64,000 bases of DNA from an uncultured Eubacteriales bacterium (GTDB taxonomy: Bacteria; Bacillota; Clostridia; Oscillospirales; Acutalibacteraceae): positions 35,794-99,793 of the forward strand of contig CAKSSJ010000003.1 in the NCBI GenBank assembly GCA_934488615.1, given 5' to 3'. The notes beneath the pieces were generated by a model. That model had not been told where the DNA came from, ran no database searches, and was given only the letters and a program-made list of their open reading frames with translations. This document shows positions 11,401 through 17,800 of the stretch, piece by piece. Both the position numbers and the translations under genes were made by a program. The stretch's first letter is position 1, and every line of letters begins with the position of its first letter.

Positions 11401-13424
11401 ATACACTCGGCGAGCAGGTTCAGCTCACGGCTTCGGTCACTGATGCAGACGGCAACGAGGCAGACCTCAACAAGGTAACATGGAAGTCCGATCACCCCGA
11501 GATCGCTTCGGTTGACGAGAACGGACTTGTTACGATAGTCAGCGGCGGTATCGCAACGATCACGGCAACGACCGTTATCGGCGGACTTTCGGCAACCTGC
11601 GTCATTACAGTCGCAACTGATAAGACAGCCCTCAAGAAGGCTATCGACGATGCAGATAGCGCAAACTACAACGAGCAGGATTACACCAAGGAATCCTTTG
11701 CGTCATTTAAATCGGCTCTCGAAAGCGCTAAGACGGTTTATGCCGATGCAGACGCTTCGCAGAGTGAGATTGACAAAGCGGCGGCTGACCTTAACAGCGC
11801 AGCTTCGGCACTCGTCAAGTACAACCGCGCTAAGAGCGTTACGATCAGATATAACGATTCCGACGCACCCGATTTCATCTCGATAAAGGTTCCTATCTAC
11901 AAGACCTACAATTCACAGAGCGTTCAGCTTTCATATGTATATGCGCCCAATGACGCAATGTACGAGTCCATCACATGGTCGTCGGATAACGACCTCATGA
12001 ATGTCGATCAGGACGGTAAGGTTTCTCCCAAGGAGAACAAGGCTTGCGCCGCAAAGATCACCGTTACGGTCACAGACCATTTCGGCAACACTGTAACGGA
12101 CTATGTATATGTTTCATTCGTAAACACTCAGGCAACGGGCGTTACGCTCGATCAGTCATCGCTCAGCGGCAAGCCGGGCGAGAGCGCAACACTCACCGCT
12201 TCGGTTGAGCCTAAGGCAAAGCTCGGCGTAGGCGGAGCAACAATAACCGATGTTGTATGGACAACGAGCGACCCGAGCGTTGCAACAGTCGAGGACGGCA
12301 AGGTTACATTCGTAAACGGCGGCACGACAATCATCACGGTCTACACCAAGGACGGCGGCCACAGCGCACAGTGCACGGTAACAGTCACCGTTTCCAAGGA
12401 CGCACTTGCAAAGGCTATCGCCGACGCAAAGGCAATCGACCTTTCGGTTCGCACAGAGGCCTCTGCAGCAGCTCTCACAAAGGCAATCGCGGATGCCGAG
12501 ACGGTTTACAACAACGCTTCGGCAAAGACTGAGGACATCAGCGGCGCTATTGAAGCACTCAAAGCGGCAACGGATGCGCTTGAATACCTCGGCGGTAACT
12601 ATGACCGAGTTAATGCGGCGGTTGAAGAGTTCAACAAGCTTGATTCGTCAAAGTACACCGAGGAAAGCTACAACGCAGTCAAGGCGGCGGTTGATGCGGT
12701 TGATTACACACTCAACATCACCCGTCAGAGCGAGATCGACGCAATGGCAGACAGAATCACCGAGGCTCTCGGCAAGCTCGAAAAGCTCGTCACAGCCAAA
12801 ATAAAGGCGGTTAAGGACGGCGTAACAATCGACGAGGAGAAGCTCTTTATCTACGGCATTGAGCCGCACACGGATTCTCTTGACAGCTATCTTGCCGCAG
12901 AGAGCGGTTCTCTCAAGTTCTCCCCCACCTCAAAGGGTAACGGCACGGGAACTAAGATCGAGCTTTACGATGAGGACGGCAATCTTGTCAAGACCTACAC
13001 GCTTGTCATCTTCGGCGACGTAAACGGCGACGGCTGGTACGATGCGACCGATGCAACGCTTGTCAACTGCATCATCGGCGGCATGTTCACAAAGGATCAG
13101 CTCGGCGAGGCTGCATGGTTTGCGGCGGATTGCAACCATGACGGTGTTATCGGAGAAGCTGATTCCGAGCTTCTTCAGCAGGCAGGTATCCTGCTTCAGA
13201 GCATAAACCAGAACACTCAGCAGTCGGAGCTTGAAACAAGCTCGGCTTATGCGGAATACATCGGCATAATCGAGCAGACAGTCAAGACCGATAAGCCCGA
13301 CGAAGCACCGATCGAGACCCCCGACGATACTCCGACAGAAGAACCCACAGAGCAGAATTGGGTAATTGTGATCATCGAGCAGATCTTCAACCTCATCAAA
13401 ATGCTCCTTGCACTTTTGAAATAA
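5487..13424 (+). CDS. giant Ig-like (BIG2) modular surface protein with C-terminal dockerin
   Basis: 2,645 residues. A signal peptide (about 1-33, ending ASAAA) is followed by an N-terminal region with Ig-like domains and a Leu-rich helical insert (about 120-165 and 290-370). Six supermodules of about 258 residues follow (about 755-2300): a helical FIVAR-like unit starting DKTAL or similar, an Ig-like unit with WSSDND and YVSFAN, and a BIG2 unit with DVIWTSSNP..ATV. A seventh helical unit (about 2303-2440) and a short beta module precede a type I dockerin at about 2509-2572, whose two calcium loops are DVNGDGWYDATD and DCNHDGVIGEAD. A Pro/Thr/Glu linker then leads to a hydrophobic tail (QIFNLIKMLLALLK). 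No LPxTG is present. It probably works outside the cell as a long stalk or scaffold partner bound by a cohesin; its ligand is unknown. ATG 5487 follows TTGGAGG. Confidence 0.9.
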   Translation: MKKKIIKWQSLILVMAMLITVMIPAFGTTASAAATHAIDICQEDGTSVTEQISLMESEQLQLTYQLLDCSMPDGGYIKWTSEAPLIVSVDSTGKIYAHDSSKGAAVRLWIDNDVRTVAIIGPALAKTMEKLLFNDKIDIDTMDTEAIVETVRAAMKGIPSNISDYLIKQLEDKLNSLDTGITVTLYSADGEVLASDQVRVLVTNSDKWYSKVIPNGAFITNKESVPTTVAVGGQVKLEGGVTPLRLGYGVTWSIDTDSIWTSGKDYATIDDQGNVTFLKEGKVTVKVSPNADDLVDGLMSYINSAIAAGEKVDTAQLARIMIKLLGLNVSESALKAVLDVLVTVAGATGNTSDLIATAVKTLSNYLLKASINDSITFTIVQSLEIEKFSLSADKTELTEGDSTMVRLTDIVPAGSNSQNVLWNSSDESVLTVDNNGIVKARDAGGISSANKRTATVTATVDGVSESLEFTVKGKLITTPVDIAIAGPQELELNAPQQYTATLYPTRSKADITWGLLGDDGETVSYATNGSVSNGMATLTKDGVLTGTNGGTVTLYAKAGLITHVITTYQVYIGRLAKGVTIDQGKFVSVHVPLYSTYKNAKTTLTASILPYDVTNKNVAWSVLSGNIEVNAEGVVSPKGYSAAYGVVQVKTYDGGYTDTCTVSFANYPVTGITLDKDKLDLIVGTGDTIKATIAPTGTAGVGDASIKDVIWTSSNPTVATVDGGVVTPVDFGTTIIKATTVDGGYAASCTVNVKADKTALNYAINLVETGNVKEENCSAEDWAALQDAYKTALEVKNTELVSQDTCNKAAQNIIDIYSRIGAYVQVYGITITRDGEPAPKHITTKVEFYQSYKNKTVQLGAALNPSNAMYSSIVWSSDNDKVTVDQTGLVTNTHNSADSAKITVKATDYTGCSVSDSVYVSFANVPATGVTLSESEVTGKIYTAASLKATVKPTGTPMIGASIDSVIWSSSNPNVVSVNNGELTFKSVGTAVITVTTVDGGHTAECTVTVTTNKDALAEEISKVTNAALVEGDYTVASYDALKEAYARANEIYNDKNAEQSDIDAITASLDAAFNSLKKLIKPQAVYIQYNGEDAGEYISKEVNLSTSFTYQNNSIKLDTRISPLDSMYKTVEWTSSTADIAVDESGTVSPTVNKACYGVITIKVTDERGNSVTDKVNVSFARYPVTKIEITPSEVNAPFDSEPVKLSAKCKDVGSIITYDATIQDVIWTSDNTDVVTVDENGQLTYVDAGQATITATSCDGGIQATCPVTIGGDKTALRAAIARADEAQVDIQEHTYETSTEYTAAYEHAKKVEAGAQFSQEEIDAATLRLNNALDNLKPYIHMEKLNIYYNGETAPAFIAIKVPIYKTYTSQSVQLTYDFAPADAMYSSIVWSSDNDGLKVGEDGKVSPASNKACGGKITLTATDHYGNTVTNSVYVSFANDPVSKVTLDKTEIEVGYGSEPQTITATVTADKTIGDKPSVSDIIWSTSDPDVATVENGTVTFVEAGTCTITATSVDGGVSATCTVTVRSDKTALIRTRAMIVGLNLISEDYTEDSWAVLEAAMAKAEEIIAQDNPKQRVINAADEELNNAYNSLVRFIKLENITITKDGEETTGYVSVSVPITSKYSEQSVTLGYKLTPEDATIDSIAWESSDSSIKVEDGVVTPTANKACLAKITVTATDYKGRTYSDSVYVSFANTPVTGVSVDKTEITDAIVGGTDKITATVLPKKTLGMGGANITDVIWTSSNESVATVDGDGNLSFKDTGTCTITVTTLDGGFTAQTSVKVYADKSALSAAVESANALVETAYTPATWAEFKKALTSATETLNAEDPTQAEVNEALALLTEKRNALEDYIYVSGVNISYNGDSSDVITVKVPADQSYIMATAQLEFSTDPANAMYVSAEWSYEGDVFVNMNGIAAPSVNGACYGKATVKLTDDFGNVYTKTVTIIFTKNPATAITVTPSEYTTHTLGEQVQLTASVTDADGNEADLNKVTWKSDHPEIASVDENGLVTIVSGGIATITATTVIGGLSATCVITVATDKTALKKAIDDADSANYNEQDYTKESFASFKSALESAKTVYADADASQSEIDKAAADLNSAASALVKYNRAKSVTIRYNDSDAPDFISIKVPIYKTYNSQSVQLSYVYAPNDAMYESITWSSDNDLMNVDQDGKVSPKENKACAAKITVTVTDHFGNTVTDYVYVSFVNTQATGVTLDQSSLSGKPGESATLTASVEPKAKLGVGGATITDVVWTTSDPSVATVEDGKVTFVNGGTTIITVYTKDGGHSAQCTVTVTVSKDALAKAIADAKAIDLSVRTEASAAALTKAIADAETVYNNASAKTEDISGAIEALKAATDALEYLGGNYDRVNAAVEEFNKLDSSKYTEESYNAVKAAVDAVDYTLNITRQSEIDAMADRITEALGKLEKLVTAKIKAVKDGVTIDEEKLFIYGIEPHTDSLDSYLAAESGSLKFSPTSKGNGTGTKIELYDEDGNLVKTYTLVIFGDVNGDGWYDATDATLVNCIIGGMFTKDQLGEAAWFAADCNHDGVIGEADSELLQQAGILLQSINQNTQQSELETSSAYAEYIGIIEQTVKTDKPDEAPIETPDDTPTEEPTEQNWVIVIIEQIFNLIKMLLALLK
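7752..12397 (+). repeat. six diverged in-frame tandem supermodules, about 775 bp each
   Basis: The DKTAL-like codons that open each helical unit occur near 7752, 8523, 9308, 10083, 10860, 11620 and 12395, giving periods of about 760-785 bp. The copies are diverged in DNA but share islands such as the KVPIYKTY and TSVDGG-type coding segments. Confidence 0.8.
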
Positions 13425-13440
13425 CAGAAAATAACAAACA

Positions 13441-13475
13441 GGCGGTGCCGAGAAATCGACACCGCCGTTTTATTT
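13441..13475 (+). terminator. terminator of the giant surface protein gene
   Basis: GGCGGTG and CACCGCC form a stem with a 12-nt loop, followed by GTTTTATTTATT. It overlaps the 3' end of the convergent gene. Confidence 0.75.
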
Positions 13476-14136
13476 ATTCTTTTGATATTGAATACTTGAC
13501 TGTTTTGCCGTTATCGGAAAGAATATCGGCTTCTTTTGATTCTTCTATTTTTTCGCGGAAATGCTTTTTGAAATTTATGGACCTGTTTATTGATTTTATC
13601 ATTGCCGCCGTAATTATTGTCGGGACGGAGCAAAGCAGTAAAATCAAAAACGATTCAAATGAAATTTCCGTTATCAATCCGTAAATGCAGGCGATCAAAA
13701 GCACCGCAGATATAATTGCAAGCGGCAGCAGGCATAAGGCTGAAAGCATCTGTACCTTTCTCCTGTCTGCCGATTTATGATAATCATAATAATCGGCATA
13801 CCCGCCGTTAAAATACATCAGGTTGAACAACGAAAATAACAGGCTATGTGTTTTCTCCGTTATTTCAATTCGCTCGTTTCCGCCCGAGGCTTTCAGAAAG
13901 GAATCAAAGCCGATCAAGGCAATCGGTCCGAAGCGCCAAACATTTTTTACCGATTCTCTTGACAGACATCGGGCAAAGCAAAGTCTTGACAATGTTTTAT
14001 CATTATATATACGAATCGCCGAATCCTTTTCGGATTCTATCGCCTGCTTGGTTCTCGGTTCTATTTTGACTTGACTGTTCTGCCATTCAACCACAACGGT
14101 ACTGTCGGTCTTGTTTGTAAATGTAATTTTACCCAT
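13474..14136 (-). CDS. hypothetical membrane protein
   Basis: 220 residues with a ribosome site AAAGGAAA before ATG 14136. The N-terminal half is soluble and predicted beta-rich (ITFTNKTDSTVVVEWQN...). Two membrane segments lie near 129-156 and 159-182, and the C-terminus is charged and cytoplasmic-looking. No family is recognised. It is convergent with the giant surface protein and sits behind the terminator of the acyltransferase/ACP pair, so it is probably its own unit. It is more AT-rich than the flanking genes, which hints at a different history. An ABC-type regulator or envelope-stress role cannot be argued from the sequence. Confidence 0.7.
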   Translation of the reverse strand: MGKITFTNKTDSTVVVEWQNSQVKIEPRTKQAIESEKDSAIRIYNDKTLSRLCFARCLSRESVKNVWRFGPIALIGFDSFLKASGGNERIEITEKTHSLLFSLFNLMYFNGGYADYYDYHKSADRRKVQMLSALCLLPLAIISAVLLIACIYGLITEISFESFLILLLCSVPTIITAAMIKSINRSINFKKHFREKIEESKEADILSDNGKTVKYSISKE

Positions 14137-14154
14137 TCTCGTTTCCTTTGCTTT

Positions 14155-14185
14155 AAAAATAAGCCTGTCGGATACCGACAGGCTC
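14155..14185 (-). terminator. terminator of acyltransferase-ACP pair
   Basis: AGCCTGTCGG and CCGACAGGCT form a near-perfect stem followed on the minus strand by TATTTTTAAA. Confidence 0.8.
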
Positions 14186-14199
14186 GCGTTTTCTTTTGC

Positions 14200-14430
14200 T
14201 TATACATTTTCCTCGAGATAATAAATAACGTCCTTGACGGTTACAAGAGTCGGAAGAACTCTGTCGGGAATCGTTATATCGTACTTCTCCTCGATCATGC
14301 AGATGAGGTCGAAAAGTTCGAAAGAATTGAGTCCGAGATCCGAGGTAAGAACGTCGTCAGGCTCAACTGACGTAATTCTGCCGTCGGTGTACTCGTTAAG
14401 CATTTCCAAAAGGTCGTTTCTGATATCCAT
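14200..14430 (-). CDS. acyl carrier protein
   Basis: 76 residues, acidic, with the four-helix ACP pattern. The phosphopantetheine site is DLGLNSFEL with Ser36; the usual DSL is replaced by NSF, which is common in non-fatty-acid-synthase carriers. It starts 6 bp after the stop of the acyltransferase gene at 14437-15753, so the two are surely co-transcribed and probably work together. The window shows no fatty acid synthase genes, so this is likely a dedicated carrier delivering an acyl chain to the neighbour rather than the housekeeping AcpP. A carrier for D-alanylation or polyketide work is less likely given the partner. Confidence 0.9.
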   Translation of the reverse strand: MDIRNDLLEMLNEYTDGRITSVEPDDVLTSDLGLNSFELFDLICMIEEKYDITIPDRVLPTLVTVKDVIYYLEENV

Positions 14431-14436
14431 AGTTTT

Positions 14437-15753
14437 TTACTCCTCAGCTTTAGCGGCTTTGCGCGCTTCATTGCGCTTGCGCCATATTTCATTAAATATT
14501 TCCTCGGTCGCAAGTGAAATCTTGGTGACCGAAAATTCACAGTGCTCGGGGAAAACATACCATGTGTCCTCCAAGGTGTTGAGGTCGATACAGTCGCGGT
14601 GATTACCGAATCTGTAGCTGTACTCAACATGAACGGCATACTGACCTGCGGCGTCAATGTCCATCTCGAACGGCTCGCCGTCATAGTCCCTTGTGCCTTT
14701 AAGGTGGAAGCCCGTCATGTCGTGAACGAGCGTACCTCTGCCCATGTGGACAAAGCCCTTTGAATTCGGCAGATCGTTGACGTCAACCTGACTTTCAAAG
14801 CGGTAGGTTCCGTCAAGAACCTCCTTCTTGACCTGCTCACGCTCCCACTTGTACCAGTCGGTAGCAAATTTAAACTCGGTCTTGTCGTCGTCGGCTTCAA
14901 GCTCGCCGTAATAATTGAGCGTCCATGACTTTCCGCAGTGCTCGCAGAAAATCTTGTCGTTCTTTGAATTCATCTTGTACTCGGTCATGCAGTGCGGGCA
15001 CTGATAAAGAACCTTGTGCAGTCCCTCGGCACGCTTTTTGTAGCTGACCTTGACACGGTTTTGGCTCTGCCATCTGAAATCGTCGTTATAGAGCAGATTT
15101 TTAAGCTTTTCGCCAATCTCCTCGGCGCTCGCCTTTTTAAGCTCCTCGGGTGTGTAGGCAAGAACCATGTCCGCCTGCATCGGATGCACCCAGCGCTTTC
15201 TGTGGTCGCCCCAGAATGGGTCATAGATATGATGTCCTCGGCAGGTGAGCGTTACAACGGGCACGCCCTGATGCTTGACAAGCTGTCCGACAGCATCGGG
15301 AATAACCTCGGTCTCGCCGCAAAGGGAATATCTTGCCTCGGCATAGATTCCGAATATCTGCTTTTCTTTCAATGCCTTGCGGCAGACACGCAGAAGCGAA
15401 ATATCAGCCGTGTATTTTCTTTTCGGGATCGCGCCGAGTCTCCTCAGGCCCCATTCTCTGCCGATGTAGTCGTCAACGGCGGCGGGGAAAATTCCTCTGT
15501 TCGGGCTGATAGCGGCGCTCATGATATAAAAATCAAAGAAAGCGTTGTGGTTGCATAAAAGAATGTACGGCGGCTTAACGCCCTTCATTCTCACCTTATT
15601 AAGCTTTCCGAAATGAAGAAATTTTCTGATATATGAAAAGCCCCAGACGAACGGCATCGCAAACGGTCTTTGCTTTATCATCGGCGCATTCATGTCAAAT
15701 TTTTCAGTCTCGGGCGCACCGCCTCGAACGTACTTTCCGAATTCCTTACTCAA
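14437..15753 (-). CDS. PlsC-like acyltransferase with zinc ribbon and C-terminal extension
   Basis: 438 residues, from TTG 15753 behind AAGGGAAG. Residues about 60-235 look like a lysophospholipid acyltransferase domain. The catalytic HX4D is present as NHNAFFD, and EARYS takes the place of the usual EGTRS. A zinc ribbon follows (CPHC...CEHCG, about 275-298), then a predicted beta domain of about 110 residues, well beyond the usual PlsC length of about 210-250. It is cotranscribed with an acyl carrier protein. The family moves acyl groups from ACP or CoA onto lipid or sugar hydroxyls at the membrane face; the acceptor here is unknown. The zinc ribbon and extension suggest a specialised substrate or partner. 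Confidence 0.8.
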   Translation of the reverse strand: MSKEFGKYVRGGAPETEKFDMNAPMIKQRPFAMPFVWGFSYIRKFLHFGKLNKVRMKGVKPPYILLCNHNAFFDFYIMSAAISPNRGIFPAAVDDYIGREWGLRRLGAIPKRKYTADISLLRVCRKALKEKQIFGIYAEARYSLCGETEVIPDAVGQLVKHQGVPVVTLTCRGHHIYDPFWGDHRKRWVHPMQADMVLAYTPEELKKASAEEIGEKLKNLLYNDDFRWQSQNRVKVSYKKRAEGLHKVLYQCPHCMTEYKMNSKNDKIFCEHCGKSWTLNYYGELEADDDKTEFKFATDWYKWEREQVKKEVLDGTYRFESQVDVNDLPNSKGFVHMGRGTLVHDMTGFHLKGTRDYDGEPFEMDIDAAGQYAVHVEYSYRFGNHRDCIDLNTLEDTWYVFPEHCEFSVTKISLATEEIFNEIWRKRNEARKAAKAEE

Positions 15754-15858
15754 ATTGTCACTTCCCTTTTAAAAAATCACTGTCTACGCACTTTAACGAT
15801 TATAACACTCCCGAACAATTTATGCAATATTAAAAATTACCAGTTACACCGTGTTATT

Positions 15859-16500
15859 TTACAACATTTTAAACATATTCCACGGATATTTGCCAAAATC
15901 GGGAAGGCTTTTAAACGAAAGCATTTGACTGTCATAATTAAACTCAACCGTGTGCGACCAGAGAGTGACCTCACAGCCGTTGTCGCGGCTTCCGTACTTT
16001 CCGTCGCCTGCGAGCGGCATTTTCCTTGAAGCGAACTGAACCCTTATCTGATGACTTCTGCCCGTGTTCAGCGTAACGCAAACAAGAGCCTTGCCGTCCG
16101 CCTCGTCAATGACCTTATAATCAAGGCTCGCACGGCGCACTCCCTTGCGCTCACGCTTGACAACATAGCTTTTGTTCCTGCGCTTATCCTTGAAAAGAAG
16201 ATCCTCAAGCCTGCCCTCCTTTTCCTCGGGCACTCCCTCGGTCACGGCAAGATAGGTCTTGACAAAACGCTTTTCGGCGATCTCCTTTGAAAGATAAGCG
16301 GCGGATTTTTTATTCTTTGCAAAAATCATGGTGCCGCCGACCGCCGTATCAAGCCTGTGGACGGGATAAATCTCACTGCCCGTCTGCTCCCTTAAGAGCT
16401 TGACCGCGTCCTCCGCTCCGTCGCACTGGGACGGCACGCCGACAGGCTTTATGCAGGCTAAAAAGTCCGCGTTTTCAAATAAAATCTCAATCATCGTCAA
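15859..16500 (-). CDS. RluA-family RNA pseudouridine synthase
   Basis: 213 residues, without an S4 domain. The catalytic motif HRLDTAVGG carries the nucleophilic Asp. GRSHQIRVQF and LAGDGKYGS are the conserved RluA-family C-terminal motifs. It would convert uridine to pseudouridine in rRNA or tRNA, but the exact site is not predictable. The start is ambiguous: TTG 16500 has the better spacing to AAGGA, and ATG 16494 is the alternative two codons in. Either way it overlaps the end of the preceding small gene, so the two are coupled. At about 210 residues it belongs to the short RluA group common in Firmicutes. Confidence 0.9.
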   Translation of the reverse strand: MTMIEILFENADFLACIKPVGVPSQCDGAEDAVKLLREQTGSEIYPVHRLDTAVGGTMIFAKNKKSAAYLSKEIAEKRFVKTYLAVTEGVPEEKEGRLEDLLFKDKRRNKSYVVKRERKGVRRASLDYKVIDEADGKALVCVTLNTGRSHQIRVQFASRKMPLAGDGKYGSRDNGCEVTLWSHTVEFNYDSQMLSFKSLPDFGKYPWNMFKML

Positions 16501-16780
16501 TATTCTTTTCCTTAAACTTTTCGGCAGTTGTCTTTATTTTGAGCACCTGCTTCATGAAGCCCATCAGCTCCAGCGGATTGGACGATTTCTGAAGTTCTGG
16601 CGTAACGAGGTCGATAATGTCCTTAAGCTGCGAAAGCTCGCCTACAAGCTCCTTTTTTTCCTCGTCGCTCATGGCAGCAACGTCCGTTCTGAGCTTCTTT
16701 TCAATTTTAGCAAGCTCTTCGGAAACATCACTGATTTTCTCGGCGGAAATCGGTCTGCCGTTTTCATCACGGATAATCAT
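16487..16780 (-). CDS. small charged helical protein, function unknown
   Basis: 97 residues, strongly charged, predicted almost wholly helical with Leu/Ile heptads, so a coiled coil is likely. There are no membrane segments. It starts at ATG 16780 behind TAGGAG, and its last codons overlap the start of the pseudouridine synthase gene. The coupling suggests co-expression, though not necessarily a shared role. No domain is recognised. Confidence 0.75.
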   Translation of the reverse strand: MIIRDENGRPISAEKISDVSEELAKIEKKLRTDVAAMSDEEKKELVGELSQLKDIIDLVTPELQKSSNPLELMGFMKQVLKIKTTAEKFKEKNIDDD

Positions 16781-16794
16781 GCTGTTCTCCTATC

Positions 16795-16845
16795 AAAACA
16801 AATAGGGATTGTCGCATATTTTGTCTGCGGCATCCCTATTTTTCT
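16795..16845. terminator. hairpin terminator resembling the arms of the 23.76 kb element
   Basis: AATAGGGAT at 16801 pairs with ATCCCTATT at 16832-16840, with an inner GTCGCA/TGCGGC pairing and T-runs on both strands. It would end the minus-strand gene at 16940-17314. Its arms resemble the outer arms of the nested inverted repeat at 23760-23977. Confidence 0.65.
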
Positions 16846-16939
16846 TTAAATATTTTGGTACGGGGTTGTGGATTTCAAAAGCCTATCAGCCTTGGCAAAT
16901 TTATTCAGCCAAACCGCACCGTTAATCGGATATTTTTAA

Positions 16940-17314
16940 TTATTTTGCTTCGTTTGTGGTTACTTCCTGGATATACTTAAAGTTGAGAGCGCCCTGCTCC
17001 TTCATGATCTTCTCAACAGCCTTGTCGAGAGCCTCCTTGTTGTAAACGATGTCGTTTACTTCCTTACCCTGGGCGTCTGTGTAATAATACGAAACATATG
17101 CACCCTCAAAGCTCTTGAGCTTCTCGCGCATCATCTTCATAACCTCGTCCGTAACTCCGATATATTCGGCGGCCTCAGCCTCGGTCATGTAGGTCGTGTC
17201 TGCGGCAACGGCGGAGGTCTCCTTGACGTTGGCAGGTGACTTGACAGCGTATGTAACGCAGATCGCGGCAGTGCAAAGGACTGCAACTATTGAAGCAATG
17301 ACAGTATTTTTCAT
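16940..17314 (-). CDS. membrane-anchored small protein with Xis/MerR-like helix-turn-helix pattern
   Basis: 124 residues from ATG 17314, which is preceded by AAGGAG; an upstream in-frame start at 17401 lacks a ribosome site. Residues 4-23 form a signal-anchor. After a short Ala/Val/Thr linker, the segment MTEAEAAEYIGVTDEVMK...LDKAVEKIM has the order of an excisionase-type helix-turn-helix (helix, AAEYIGV turn, helix, beta wing, final helix). Its place outside a membrane anchor is odd for a DNA-binding fold. It may be an inward-facing anchored regulator or the fold reused extracellularly. The topology cannot be settled from the sequence. Function is unknown. Confidence 0.7.
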   Translation of the reverse strand: MKNTVIASIVAVLCTAAICVTYAVKSPANVKETSAVAADTTYMTEAEAAEYIGVTDEVMKMMREKLKSFEGAYVSYYYTDAQGKEVNDIVYNKEALDKAVEKIMKEQGALNFKYIQEVTTNEAK

Positions 17315-17391
17315 TGAAAAAACTCCTTCTTTTAATTTCTCTATGTATAATAACACATATGTGATTTTATTGCAAGATTTTCGTGGAAATT

Positions 17392-17733
17392 TTATTCCCA
17401 CTCCTTCCAGATTTCAGGCTTGTAGCCCACGGTCGCCTTTTTGCCGTTCCTGACTATCGGCGTTTTGAAAAGCGTCTGATTCTCCAAGAGCTTCTCCTCG
17501 ACCGCTTCCTTTGAGGCAAGATACTTGATGAAGCACTTTTCATAAGCCTTCGATTTTTCGTCGATCAGATCGTCAACCGAGCCTATCGCCGCCTTGATAT
17601 TTCTGTACTCCCCTGCGCTCATGCCGTATTTCTCGAGGTCAACGTACTGGTACTTTATCCTGCGCTCCTTGAAATAGCGCTCCGCCTTTTTGGTGTCGAA
17701 GCACTTTGATTTTCCGTAAATTTGAATATTCAT
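17392..17733 (-). CDS. ArsC/Spx-family thioredoxin-fold protein
   Basis: 113 residues with the ArsC fold: a beta strand MNIQIYGKSKCFDTKKA carrying the single redox Cys11, the ERRIKYQYVDL second strand, and the late loop TPIVRNGKKATVGY, where ArsC-family proteins keep the cis-Pro and a basic residue. Spx proteins have CxxC; here only one N-terminal Cys is present, so a YffB/ArsC-like reductase is more likely than a true Spx regulator. A second Cys in the middle (KCFIKYL) is not part of a classical pair. It is divergent from the cca gene and lies upstream of the anchored protein at 16940-17314. Confidence 0.85.
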   Translation of the reverse strand: MNIQIYGKSKCFDTKKAERYFKERRIKYQYVDLEKYGMSAGEYRNIKAAIGSVDDLIDEKSKAYEKCFIKYLASKEAVEEKLLENQTLFKTPIVRNGKKATVGYKPEIWKEWE

Positions 17734-17800
17734 TAAATCACTCCGTTTTCATATTGAAAATTATATCGTAAAATGGTAAAATTGTAAAGAGGTGAAATCA

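Noticed and set aside
7752..12397. Regular repeats considered as a CRISPR array
   Set aside because: Repeat period is about 775 bp, in frame within one protein gene, and copies are diverged; no short identical repeats with unique spacers.
17792..17800. GTG start for cca
   Set aside because: This GTG is part of the GAGGTG ribosome site that serves ATG 17801.
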